From positions 1,550,001-1,614,000 of the forward strand of contig NZ_CP094970.1 of assembly GCF_025790165.1 (NCBI RefSeq): a DNA stretch of 64,000 nucleotides. The letters run 5' to 3'. The notes under the pieces are model-generated. The model did not search any database, was not told the origin of the DNA, and saw only the letters and a list, made by a program, of their open reading frames with translations. Source of the DNA: Solicola gregarius (GTDB lineage Bacteria > Actinomycetota > Actinomycetes > Propionibacteriales > Nocardioidaceae). Positions 39,489-48,901 of the stretch are shown here, piece after piece (the stretch's first letter is position 1; each line of letters opens with the position of its first letter). The translations under genes were made by a program, and so were the position numbers.

Positions 39489-42400
39489 CTAGGTGAAGAA
39501 CGCGTCGACGACGCGTTCGGCGGATCGCCCGTCCTGCCAGCGGTTGTACGTGGCGTTGAACCGGTCGTACGCGTCGGCGTGCTCGGCCACGAGCTCCTCG
39601 AGTCGGCGGAGCTGACCGACGACGCCGTCGGTGTCGTCGACGAGCGGGCCGGGCGCGGTCTCGCGGAAGTCGTATAGGAAGCCCCTGACGCCGCCTGCGT
39701 ACTCGTCGAGGTCGGGTACGCAGAAGACCATCGGCTTGCGGGTGACGGCGTAGTCGAACCGCAACGACGAATAGTCGAGCACGGCGGCATCGGAGGCCAG
39801 GATCAGGTCGTTGATCTCGGGGTACGACGTCACGTCGATGACATTGCCACCGGCCCCACCCGTCGGTGCGTGGAACCGATGCCCACGCACGAGCACGACG
39901 TACGCATCGCCGAGCTGCCGGGTCGCCGACTCGACGTCGAGGTGGCGTACGAACGGCGCCGACCGATAGCCGGTGGCGACGTCGTCGCGCCAGGTCGGCG
40001 CGTAGAGCACGGCGGTCTGCGCGTCGCCGATGCCGAGCCGCTCGCGTACGGCCGCCCGGATCTCGTCCGCCCGATCGGAGGCGAGGGCGTCGTCGCGCGG
40101 ATACCCGCGGTCGAGGATGGTGCCCTGGTATCGGAACGCATCGCGGTAGTAGCGGTTGACCTCGGGCGTCGGCGTCAGCAGCGCATCCCAGAGGTACGAC
40201 GTGCGCGCGAGCTGTTGTTCGATGCGCAACGGTGTGAAGCGCTTCTCGCGCCAGAGTCCGATGCCCATCGTCTTCGACGGCACACCGTGGTACGTCTGCA
40301 GCACCCGCTGCCCCGGACGGCGTACGAACCAGCGTTCGAAGTCGATGTTCGAGACGACGTACGCGGCGGTCGCGAGCACGTCGTACCACGCCCGGCTGCG
40401 CATCAGCAGCGGCACGCCACCCTCGGGCACCCACTGAGCATGGTCGACAACTCCCCAGTACAGGGTGAGATCCGGTCGCTCCCGACGCAGCGCCTGGTGA
40501 ATCGCGAGCGGGCTGTCGGTCGCGCTCTGCCCGGCGTACGCCTGCAGGTAGACCGCATGCTCGTCGATCTTGTGCTCGCCGGCGTACTCCTGCTGCAACC
40601 GTGCCTGCGCGTACGAACCCTGTTCACCGGGCCCCAGCGGTACGCCGAGCTCGACGACCGGGGCGCCGTGCGGCGACCTCCGCAGTCGCATCCGGTACGT
40701 CGAGTCGACGTGGTCACGCGGCAGGTCGTCGAGCAGCCCGCCGGCGAACTCTGCCGCCACCGCCTCGCCATCGAGCGTGCAGCGCACGTGGTACGCGCCC
40801 GTCGGCGCGGGACGTCGGCCGAGTGACCACGCATCGAGCGTCATGTCGAAGCGGACCCGTACGCGCGCGTCGCCGTCGGGCGTGACCACACCGTCGAGCC
40901 GCCGCCCGCCCGACTCCAGCGCGACGGACGGCTCACCCGGGCAGGTGGCGACCAGATCCACCACGGTGCCGTCGAGGGTGACGTCCTCGATCACGAAGCC
41001 GCCCCGCGGCTCGGAGCGTACGGGCTCCTCGATCGGATCGGAGACCTCGAACACCAGCCCGCCATCGGCGTCCCAGCGGGGTGCCACCGCGACCGTCGCA
41101 TCCGCATGGGAGCGCAGCGCCGCCGCCGAGCCCTGCCACGAGAGCTCGATCGCCCCGATCGTGCGCGTGATGCCGTCGGCGGTGAGGGTGACCTCGAGCA
41201 TCCACTCGCCTCGCGCGCACCCCGCCAGCGCATCGAGCGCGACCGTGGCATGGATCGCGCCGTTGTCGTAGTTCTGGTACGGCTGTGCCGCGTGCCGCGT
41301 CACGACAGGATCGGCCGTCACCTGCGAGTCGAGTGCAAGCCGCTCGTCGCCGCGGACGAGCGCGACCTCGACCTCGGGCGGCCGATCGGCCGTCTCCACG
41401 AACCGCACGTAGCCGAACAGGTCGAGTTGCAGCGCCCGAGCGCTCCAGTTCAGCCGCTGCACGCTCACGACCGCGCGTACGTCTCGCTCTGTCATCGCGA
41501 AGCACTGCGCCGGGATCTCGAGCTCGTCGGCGTCCGCATGCGGCAGGCGCGCGTACACGACGCCGTCGCGGACGTACGTCGGGTGCTGGCCGTTCTCGAA
41601 CCACCGCTGCGCGACGAACGTCTCGAGGTGCGTACGCATGCCGTGCGCGGCAAGCCAGGTCGCGACGCGCGCCTCCGGGCGTACGCGCGACCAGACGGCG
41701 TCGGACGCGCGCTCCGAGAGCTCAGTGGCGGTGTCGCGGAGCACTGCCCACTCCTGCTTGTCGAGTCGCTCCACGTCGCCGACGTACGGGCGCAACCCGA
41801 TATCGAGTACCGCGTACAGCCAGGCATCGATCGCGTCGGCAGATCCGTGCCGCTCGAGCTCCGCCCGGATCGCACGCTCGGCCGTTCGCCACTCCCGGAG
41901 ACCGTGCGCGGCAGGGATGAGGTAGCCGAACGGCACCCCGTCGCCGCGTTTGGTCCAGCGATAGGTGACGGCACTGAGCAGGTCGAACCCGCGCGCACGG
42001 GCGTATGCCCGCATGATCGGCAGCGAGACGGGCCCCGTCTCCGTCTCGGGAAACGCGAGGCCCGCCCCACGCCAGAACCGGCGTCGGAACAGGCGATTGC
42101 CCTCGTGCAGGTCGACGAGCGCGTCAGGGGCGTCGGCGAACTCGACCGACAGCCGTTCGCGACGATGTGCCCGAGCGTGCTCGGACCGGATCAGGTGCTT
42201 CTCGGGCGCCGCGTCGGCGAGGGCGCCGACCGCGAAGTCCGAGCCCGTGCGCTCGAGGCTCCCGACGAGTCGCTCCAACGCATCCGGGGGTAGCGTGTCG
42301 GCCGCTCCGGTGAACGCGAGGAACTCGCCATGGGTGTGGCGAACGCCGACGTTGAGGGCGGCGCCGTAACCGGCGGCGGGCGGCGCGAGGTCGAACCTCC

Positions 42401-42701
42401 AGTCGCCTTCGCCGTACGTCGCGGCAATCTCGGCGCACTGCTCGCCGTCGCCGTACGGCACGACGACGACCTCGAACTCCCCGCGAGTCTGCTCACGGAT
42501 GCTGTCGAGACATTCGGCGAGGAATGGCGCGTGGCTGCCCGTTGCGGCGACGACGACGCTGACGAACGGCGCGTCGCGGCCCATCCGGCGCCCGATCGGC
42601 GAGCGGTGCAACGCGAGAGTGAGTCGGCGGCGTACGGGATGCGGCATCCGCCGGGCCATCGCCCGCGCGGTCGCCCCCGCGCGCGGGATCCGAGAACTCA
42701 C
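39489..42701 (-). CDS. GT2-like domain fused to a CDP-glycerol/ribitol phosphotransferase
   Basis: This 1070-residue protein is likely to make a teichoic-acid-like polymer. The N-terminal GT-A domain (about 45-330) has FVSVVVAATGSHAPFLAECL, but the metal-binding DxD position reads FTGAADTL, so donor binding may be lost. A middle beta-rich region follows. The C-terminal CDP-glycerol glycerophosphotransferase domain (about 690-1065) has QTYHGVPSKTMG, ILDRGYPRDDAL, AVLYAPTWRD, VLVRGHRF and SDAAVLDYSSLRFDY, the conserved histidines of TagF/TarL enzymes. The start is GTG behind GGGAG. It is paralogous to the gene pair upstream. Confidence 0.85.
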   Translation of the reverse strand: MSSRIPRAGATARAMARRMPHPVRRRLTLALHRSPIGRRMGRDAPFVSVVVAATGSHAPFLAECLDSIREQTRGEFEVVVVPYGDGEQCAEIAATYGEGDWRFDLAPPAAGYGAALNVGVRHTHGEFLAFTGAADTLPPDALERLVGSLERTGSDFAVGALADAAPEKHLIRSEHARAHRRERLSVEFADAPDALVDLHEGNRLFRRRFWRGAGLAFPETETGPVSLPIMRAYARARGFDLLSAVTYRWTKRGDGVPFGYLIPAAHGLREWRTAERAIRAELERHGSADAIDAWLYAVLDIGLRPYVGDVERLDKQEWAVLRDTATELSERASDAVWSRVRPEARVATWLAAHGMRTHLETFVAQRWFENGQHPTYVRDGVVYARLPHADADELEIPAQCFAMTERDVRAVVSVQRLNWSARALQLDLFGYVRFVETADRPPEVEVALVRGDERLALDSQVTADPVVTRHAAQPYQNYDNGAIHATVALDALAGCARGEWMLEVTLTADGITRTIGAIELSWQGSAAALRSHADATVAVAPRWDADGGLVFEVSDPIEEPVRSEPRGGFVIEDVTLDGTVVDLVATCPGEPSVALESGGRRLDGVVTPDGDARVRVRFDMTLDAWSLGRRPAPTGAYHVRCTLDGEAVAAEFAGGLLDDLPRDHVDSTYRMRLRRSPHGAPVVELGVPLGPGEQGSYAQARLQQEYAGEHKIDEHAVYLQAYAGQSATDSPLAIHQALRRERPDLTLYWGVVDHAQWVPEGGVPLLMRSRAWYDVLATAAYVVSNIDFERWFVRRPGQRVLQTYHGVPSKTMGIGLWREKRFTPLRIEQQLARTSYLWDALLTPTPEVNRYYRDAFRYQGTILDRGYPRDDALASDRADEIRAAVRERLGIGDAQTAVLYAPTWRDDVATGYRSAPFVRHLDVESATRQLGDAYVVLVRGHRFHAPTGGAGGNVIDVTSYPEINDLILASDAAVLDYSSLRFDYAVTRKPMVFCVPDLDEYAGGVRGFLYDFRETAPGPLVDDTDGVVGQLRRLEELVAEHADAYDRFNATYNRWQDGRSAERVVDAFFT

Positions 42702-42722
42702 TCAGTACCACTCCCTGTCATT

Positions 42723-42753
42723 TCGAACGTCGGCACATGGTATCGACGTTCGA
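42723..42753 (-). terminator. Hairpin between the two polymerase genes
   Basis: A perfect 10-bp stem, TCGAACGTCG (42723-42732) with CGACGTTCGA (42744-42753), and an 11-nt loop lie 27 bases after the stop of the upstream polymerase gene on its transcribed strand. There is no T run. Confidence 0.4.
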
Positions 42754-42780
42754 GCGGCCCGGCGGGTTGCCAGACCCGTC

Positions 42781-45700
42781 CTACGCCGGCGGCGCGTCAC
42801 CACGCGGCACGAAGACCTGATCGACCAGCCGGGCCGACGCGTGACCGTCCTCGAGGTCGAGGTACGCATGCCGGAAGGTGTTGTACGCATTGCGATACCG
42901 CTTGGCGACGGCGTCGAGCTCGAGGAGCGAGTCGACCACGTCGCCGGTCGTGGAGACGAGCGGGCCCGGAGCGGTCGGCTCGTAGTCGAACAGCCAACCG
43001 CGCGTCGACTTGTAGTGCTCGAGGTCGGGCACGTGGAAGATCATCGGCTTGCCCGTCACCCCGAAGTCGAAACGCAGCGACGAGTAGTCGACGACCGCAG
43101 CATCGACGGCGAGATAGAGGTCGGATACGAGCGGGTAGTCGGTCACGTCGATGATGCCTCCGCGGCGTCCGACCCGCGTGTCCGTACGCGCGTTGAACGC
43201 GTGGCCTCGCACCAGCAGCACGTAGTCGCCACCGAGCCCCTGGGCGGCCTCGTCGAGGTCGAGGAAGTCGACCATCTCGGCACGCATGTCGTCGGGCGAG
43301 AGGTAGTCGCGGAACGTCGGCGCGTACAGCACCGCGGTCTGATGATCGGCGATGCCGAGCACCCGCCGCACCTCGGCCCGGATCTGCGGCGCCTCTGGCG
43401 CGAACAGGACGTCGTTGCGTGGGTAGCCGATCTCGAGCACCTCGCCGTCGTACGCGAAGTCGCGCTTGAGCAACGGCGTCGCGTACGACGCCGGCGAGAC
43501 GAGGTAGTCCCAGTCGCGGGCGCGCGCGTCGTACGAGTCGATCTTCGCGCGCGAGAAGTGCGACTGCTCCCAGTGCGGGTGGCCCATCGTCTTGAACGGG
43601 TACCCGTGGAAGGTCTGGATGATGACCTGGCCGTCGGGCTTCTGGTGGTATTCCGGCTGGTACATGTTGTCGAGGTAGTACTTCGCCGAGTTGAGCAGCC
43701 CGTACCACTCGTAGCTGTTCTGGATCACCGGGATGGCGCCGTCGGGCACCGGAATCGAATGGTCCTGCACCGACCAGTAGATGTCCATGTCGACGCCGCG
43801 ACGCTGCAGCTCGCGTTGCAGGCCGAGCCCGCTGTCCGTCGCCGACTCGCCGAAGTACGAGCGAATCAGCAGACCGCGACGCCGACCGGTCGCGAACTTC
43901 TCGCCGCTGGCGGCGCGCAGGCGATTCTGTCGTACCCTGCCCGCCGCGCGGCCGAGTGGCCGATTCAGCGAGATGCGTACCAGGTTGTGTACGCCGCGCT
44001 CGACGACGCCTTCGAGCTCACGCGACTGGACAGGTAGGGGCAACGCATCGTTCAACTCGCGAGACACCAACAGCGGCACCGTCGTCGGCTCGTCGGAGCC
44101 GGAGACGTGCACCTCGGCGGTCATGTCGTGGGTCCCCGCCGGCAACGGGAGGTCGCCGAAGCGGTACGCGGCGCTGCGCAGCGGAAGATCGACGACGAAC
44201 TGCGCGCCGTCGATGGGGGTCTGCTTGCTTCGGGTCTCGGTCTTCTTGCTCTTCAGCCGGACCGCGATGGTCTCTGCGTTCGGTCCGAGTACCCGGCCGG
44301 TGACGCGCGCAACCCCGTCGGCCGAGACCTCGACGGAGTCGGCGTACGCGGCGAGCCGCCACTCGACGAGCCCGAGCTCGCCCAGCCGGGTGCATTCGAC
44401 CGCGAGTGCGCTGCCCGGCAGGACCTCGGCGACGTCGATCGCGCGTGCGCTGCGCCGGGCGAGCGGGACGACCTCGCCGGACGCGAGCGTTGCGACGACC
44501 CGAGACCGGTGCGGTGCGGCGGGCTCCGCCGCGCTGAGGTCGGCGGGCGGGACCCGAAGGGTGAACGCACCGTCGCGAACCGCCGTGCGCTCGAAGCGTA
44601 CTGCCCGCTTCGCTACGGATCTGCACCTCGCGGACCCAGTTCGCCTCGGGACCCGAGAGCGTGCCGCGAAGCGATCTCCCGGCGAGCGCGACGTCGACGG
44701 CCTCGACCCGCAGGCTGCGCAGGCCGAGCCGGAACGGTGCATGGAGGCGCCACATCACGGTGATCAGGTCGCCGTTGGACAGCTCGCCCGAGTACGGAAC
44801 CCCCGACGAGCTGCTGCGCCGGACTCGGCTGACGGTGTCCTCGACGGTGAACCCGAGACTGCTGACCCGCAGACGTATGTGCCACACGTCGCCGTCGCGC
44901 CGGTTGGCGCCGACCACCTCGTCCATCGGTACGGCGAACTCGAACTCACCACCGTGGTAGTCGACCCACGCGTCCTCGTCGGGCGGAGGGAACCCCGGGT
45001 CGTCGTGGCCGACGGACGCGAACGTGTGCTCCGCGCCGGTGCGCTCGTTGCGAAGGACGAGCGTCGTCTCCACGTCACGTCCGACCAGGTCGATGTGGCG
45101 GATGTACGCCCAGCCGGCGATCTTCATGGTCGAGCCGTCGGCCCAGCTGAACCTCTGCACCGAGTGCGACAACCTCAGCTGCTCGGGTCGGCGTACGAAC
45201 AGGGCGGCGTCGAGCTCGGGGTCATCGTGGAACGGCAGGTCGTGACGTACGCCCCCGTCGACCACGGTCGCGGGGAACAGCTGCGGCAGGTAGCCGTCGC
45301 AGCGGACGAACTCCTGCACGTCGGCGCGGCGATTGCGTCGTGCGAGCTCGATCGGCACCCGCCGCTCCGGCGGGGTGGCATCCCAGATCGCCTGCGGCGC
45401 GCGGTCGGTCAGGTCGACGATCGCGCTGCGCAGCGTCGCCCAGTACGCGAGGTCGACGGTGCCGGGGCTGCTGAGATACCAGTGGAAGTGCGCGTCGAAC
45501 AGTGTCTGCAGCCATGCGTCGTACACCGCCCGCGAAGCCGTCTCGGCGAACTCGCGCCGACTCTCCTGCCACGCAGAGACCCGGTCGCGCAGGTCGGACA
45601 GGGACGCCGTCTGCTGGCTGATGGAGCTGGCGTCCTCGCGGGCGCGGTACTCGTACGCAACGTCGGGGAGTACGTCGATGGCCGACGCGGCGATGTAGAG

Positions 45701-46378
45701 GCGGGTGATCAGCGGCTGGTCCTCGTACGAGACGCCCTCCCGGAACGTTGCCTCCTGCGCCGTCAAGAAGGTGCGGCGGTAGAGCTTTCCCCAGGTGTAG
45801 TTGTTGCGCACGAGCGCGGGGAAGTCGTCGATCGTGATGCCGGTACGCGTCCGATCGTGCAGATCGTCGACCCAAGTCGGCTTCCAGACGCTGGTGGTCG
45901 AGAACCTGCGTGCCGACCCGACGACCATGTCGGACCCGGACGTACGCGCGCTCGCGAGCATCGCGGCAAGGGCGCCGGGCGGCAGCCGGTCGTCGGAGTC
46001 CACGAAGGCGACGTACTCGCCGGTCGCGTGTTCCAACCCCGTGTTCCGGGCGGCCCCGAGGCCGCCGTTCGGGCGGCTGACGAGCCTGACCCGCCGATCT
46101 CGTGCGGCGTACTCGGCGGCGATGTCGGCCGAGCGGTCGGGCGACCCGTCGTCGACCACGATCACCTCGAGATCGCCGCCTCTCTGGGCGAGCACGCTGT
46201 CGAGGCACTCGCGAAGGTAGTTCTCGACGTTGTAGATCGGCAGAATCACGCTGACCGCCGGCGGACTGCTGCGCGTCGGCGGCACTCCCGCCGTTTCCGG
46301 CGAGCCTGCGGTGGCCAACCGTTTGGCGCGGCGGCCGATCCCGGTCGCGATCCGGCGGGGCGTCCATCGCGTCGTCAT
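42781..46378 (-). pseudogene. GT2 / CDP-polyol phosphotransferase fusion, one frame break
   Basis: Two frames together encode one protein of about 1199 residues with the same domain order as the 1070-residue neighbour. The 5' frame (ATG at 46378) has an intact GT2 domain: VSVILPIYNVENYLRECLDS, VIVVDDGSPDRS and the metal site FVDSDDRLPPG. It then gives a beta-rich middle to REVQIRS near 44618, after which it becomes arginine-rich nonsense. The other frame picks up at VAKRAVRFERTAVRDG and carries the TagF-like domain (QTFHGYPFKTMG, LEIGYPRND, AVLYAPTFRD, VLLVRGHAFN, VDYSSLRFDF). The total span is 3598 bases, one more than a multiple of three. Removing one C at about 44618-44619 gives REVQIVAKRAV. 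It is either a real frameshift that would split glycosyltransferase from polymerase, or a base error. Confidence 0.8.
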
Positions 46379-46505
46379 CCGTGCTGGGTGTCCTCAAGGT
46401 CTGGGTGCGTACATCGCGGAGCTCCCTGGCCCACTCCGACGAACGATCCTAACTCCGACGGGTCCGCGGGCCGCACGGTTGGTGGGTCGTTTGCCCAGGT
46501 CGTGT

Positions 46506-47243
46506 CTAGCTCACCAGACCGGCGCGGTCGTTGAGGGCGGCGATCTCGGGATGCCGCTGCCACACCGCGAGCAGGTCGGTCCACGGTGTCGAGAGCTCGG
46601 CGTGTGCCGCGACGACGAGCGCGCGCAGCGCCTCGAGGTCGGCGCGGGTGCCGATCGACCAGCGCGCGTCGGCCGTCTCGACGGGAGCGCCCACCAGTCG
46701 TACGTTGAACCGGCCCGGCGCCTCGTAGAGGTAGGACGTGACGTCGCCTTCGCGGCCGCGGTCACGGCGCGAGGCCCAGGCATCGGTGAGCGCGGCCATG
46801 CTGACGACCTCGACGTCGAGGCCCGGCGGGTACGTGTGGGGTTGAGGTTCGGGCAGCCGGTTGGCCGTGTAGTCGCGTCGCTCGCTCAGGTGGGTGCGGA
46901 CGACGAGGTCGACGACGTCGGGGTCGACGAGCGGGCTGTGGCCCCGTAGCCGGACGACGACGTCGGCGCGCTCCGACGCGGCCGCGGTGACCACGCGATC
47001 GAGCACATCCGTCGTCGATCCGCGCACGAAGGGATAGCCGGCGTCCCGGCAATGCGCGGCGAGCGCATTGTCGGACGGATCGTCGGTGGTCGCGACGACG
47101 ACCTGGTCGACGGTCGCCGCGCGGCGTACGCGGCCGACCACCCAGTCGATCACCGCGCGCTCGGCGAGGTCGAGCAGCACCTTGCGCGGCAGGCGTACCG
47201 ATGCGCTGCGCGCCTGAACGACCGCGACGGTCCGCGGACGCAT
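46506..47243 (-). CDS. SpsF-like cytidylyltransferase
   Basis: This 245-residue protein of the CMP/CDP-sugar cytidylyltransferase family starts with RTVAVVQARSASVRLPRKVL, followed by VVVATTDDPSDNALA and DVVVRLRGHSPLVDPDVVD. The signature loop is usually ARxGSxRLPGK; here both glycines are replaced (ARSASVRLPRK). Such proteins activate sugars for surface glycans, and this one lies directly upstream of the wall-polymer polymerases on the same strand. I chose the ATG of MRPRTVAV; upstream residues are arginine-rich and not conserved. Confidence 0.8.
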   Translation of the reverse strand: MRPRTVAVVQARSASVRLPRKVLLDLAERAVIDWVVGRVRRAATVDQVVVATTDDPSDNALAAHCRDAGYPFVRGSTTDVLDRVVTAAASERADVVVRLRGHSPLVDPDVVDLVVRTHLSERRDYTANRLPEPQPHTYPPGLDVEVVSMAALTDAWASRRDRGREGDVTSYLYEAPGRFNVRLVGAPVETADARWSIGTRADLEALRALVVAAHAELSTPWTDLLAVWQRHPEIAALNDRAGLVS

Positions 47244-47269
47244 CGACGAGTACGCGCGCACGGCAGGTG

Positions 47270-47563
47270 TCAGCGTTGCAGCGACTCGCCGGCGGGCGTG
47301 TCGGCGTCGGACGCGCGGCTGCACGAGCAGGCGGCCGCAACCTGCAATTCGACGAGCCGGCGCTCGAGCGCCGCGAGTCGGCTGCTCAACTGGCCCACCT
47401 CGGTGGTCGTGTCGTCCACCGCGCGCTCGACATAGTCGATGCGGTTGCGGTGCTCGTCGAGCCGACGCAGGTGTTGGGTGAGACGGCGGCCGGTCTCGAC
47501 CGTCGCATGGTCGGACGGGCGCCGCCGCGCACCGCGAGTCATGTCGCCGATTCCGAAGGTCAT
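47270..47563 (-). CDS. Small coiled-coil protein of unknown function
   Basis: This 97-residue protein has an N-terminal MTFGIGDMTRGARRR and a central heptad-like stretch of about 60 residues (HLRRLDEHRNRIDYVERAVD, then VGQLSSRLAALERRLVELQV). It ends with AACSCS and an acidic tail. It is a predicted coiled coil with two closely spaced cysteines. It stops 26 bp before the start of the SpsF-like gene and could be co-transcribed with the wall-polymer genes. I do not recognise a family. AGGG lies 8 bases before the ATG. Two large palindromes lie upstream. Confidence 0.5.
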   Translation of the reverse strand: MTFGIGDMTRGARRRPSDHATVETGRRLTQHLRRLDEHRNRIDYVERAVDDTTTEVGQLSSRLAALERRLVELQVAAACSCSRASDADTPAGESLQR

Positions 47564-47759
47564 GTCGGTGTCCCTGAGCCGAGGAGCGGCACCGCTCGGT
47601 GCCGCCTCCAAGCCTCGTTGCGCATCACCAACGCCGGGTGAACAGCGCCCGACCCACCGGGGAAACTTCCCGCCCGCGCGGTACGCCGTGGGGTCGGCGC
47701 GACGTACGGGCGGATTGGCAGGCGCGCAGAATGGCCCGCGCTCTGCACGGCAATCGTCT

Positions 47760-47789
47760 GCTGTGCACGGTGAATTCACCGCGCACAGC
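47760..47789. promoter_or_regulatory. 30-bp GC-rich palindrome
   Basis: An inverted repeat of 15-bp arms meets at GAATTC, with a single non-pairing position (A at 47767, C at 47782). The ends are GCTGTGC and GCACAGC and the core is CGGTGAATTCACCG. It lies 197 bp upstream of the coiled-coil gene and 2 bp from a second palindrome. It could be an operator, or half of a two-hairpin terminator for the osmoprotectant-binding protein gene. Confidence 0.5.
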
Positions 47790-47791
47790 GC

Positions 47792-47819
47792 ATGTTTACC
47801 ATGTTTACATGGTAAACAT
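47792..47819. promoter_or_regulatory. 28-bp AT-rich palindrome
   Basis: Perfect 13-bp arms (ATGTTTACCATGT and its complement) flank a TT centre. It starts 17 bp after the stop of the osmoprotectant-binding protein gene. The AT-rich arms make a weak terminator, but the symmetry suits a dimeric repressor. Confidence 0.5.
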
Positions 47820-47836
47820 CCGGCCGCACCACGCCG

Positions 47837-48790
47837 TTACAGCAGGCCCTCGTCGGTGAGGTACTGCTCGACCGCATCCGGCACCGCGACCCGCTCGCTG
47901 TCGACCTGGTTGTTGAGATCCATCAACTGGTCGGTCGTCAGCCCTGCGGACAGCTCGTTGAGCGTATCGGCGACATCGGGGTGGTCCTTCAGGAAGTCGG
48001 TGTTCACCGCCGGCGTGAGGTTCTGTGCCGGCTGCAGGCCCTTGTCGTCCTCGAGGAACACCAGACCCGCCTCCTCGACGGTCGGGTCGGTCGTACCGAA
48101 CTGACCGAGCTGGGACTCGCCGTCTTCGACGGAGTTGCGAGTCGGTGCGCCGCCGAAGCCGAGTGGCAGCACCTTCTCGATGTCGATCTTGTAGACCTCC
48201 TTCAGGCCCTTCGCACAGTCCGTCCGGTCTTCGCAGTCGGGCGCGGCGGCAAGGGTGATCGACTCGCCGAGCTTGCCGAGGTCGCTGAGGGTCTTCAGGT
48301 CGTTGTCGCTAGCGAAGTCCTCGGACACCGCGTACCCGTTCTGGTTCGTCGCTTCGGCCGGCTCGAGCAGCGAGATTCCCGCGTCTTCGGCGAGTGGCGA
48401 GATCGCGTCGAGCGACTCGTCGGGGCTGTTGCTGGTGATCGCCTTCGCGTCGGGCCCGTTGGCCTCGATGTTGAGGTAGTCGCCGATGCCCGCGAGGTAG
48501 TCGGGCACGACGTCGACGCTGCCCTTGCGCAGCTGGGCGAAGTAGATGTCGCGGGTGTCGACGAGCTTCTGCTCGACGTCATACCCGGAGGCGCTGAGCA
48601 CCTGGTCGTACATCTCGGCCATGATCTGGCCCTCGGTGAAGTCCTGCCCGGAGACGACCAGCGAACCCTTGTCGCTGCTGCCGCTGTCGCCGTCGTCCTC
48701 GGCCAGCGGATCGTCGTCACCGCCGCACGCGGCAACGCTCAACAACACGGCAGCGCCGACTGAAGTGGCGAGTGCACGGCGTAGCTTCAT
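47837..48790 (-). CDS. Glycine betaine/osmoprotectant ABC substrate-binding lipoprotein
   Basis: This 317-residue lipoprotein has a signal MKLRRALATSVGAAVLLSVA and lipobox AAC-GG. A short acidic linker leads to the OpuBC/ProX-type ligand domain (GQDFTEGQIMAEMYDQVL, then VDVVPDYLAGIGDYL). It should capture betaine, choline or a similar quaternary amine outside the membrane. I chose the ATG of MKLRRAL because residues upstream would precede the signal peptide. It is downstream of its two permease genes on the same strand. Confidence 0.9.
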   Translation of the reverse strand: MKLRRALATSVGAAVLLSVAACGGDDDPLAEDDGDSGSSDKGSLVVSGQDFTEGQIMAEMYDQVLSASGYDVEQKLVDTRDIYFAQLRKGSVDVVPDYLAGIGDYLNIEANGPDAKAITSNSPDESLDAISPLAEDAGISLLEPAEATNQNGYAVSEDFASDNDLKTLSDLGKLGESITLAAAPDCEDRTDCAKGLKEVYKIDIEKVLPLGFGGAPTRNSVEDGESQLGQFGTTDPTVEEAGLVFLEDDKGLQPAQNLTPAVNTDFLKDHPDVADTLNELSAGLTTDQLMDLNNQVDSERVAVPDAVEQYLTDEGLL

Positions 48791-48901
48791 CGGTCGGTCA
48801 ACCTCTCGTCGGTCCGGCGGCGCCCGTCCGGCGCCTCGCCAAGCATCACACATCGATGTCAGGGTGGCATCACAGTAAACGCCGCCTCTGACAACCGCCG
48901 G

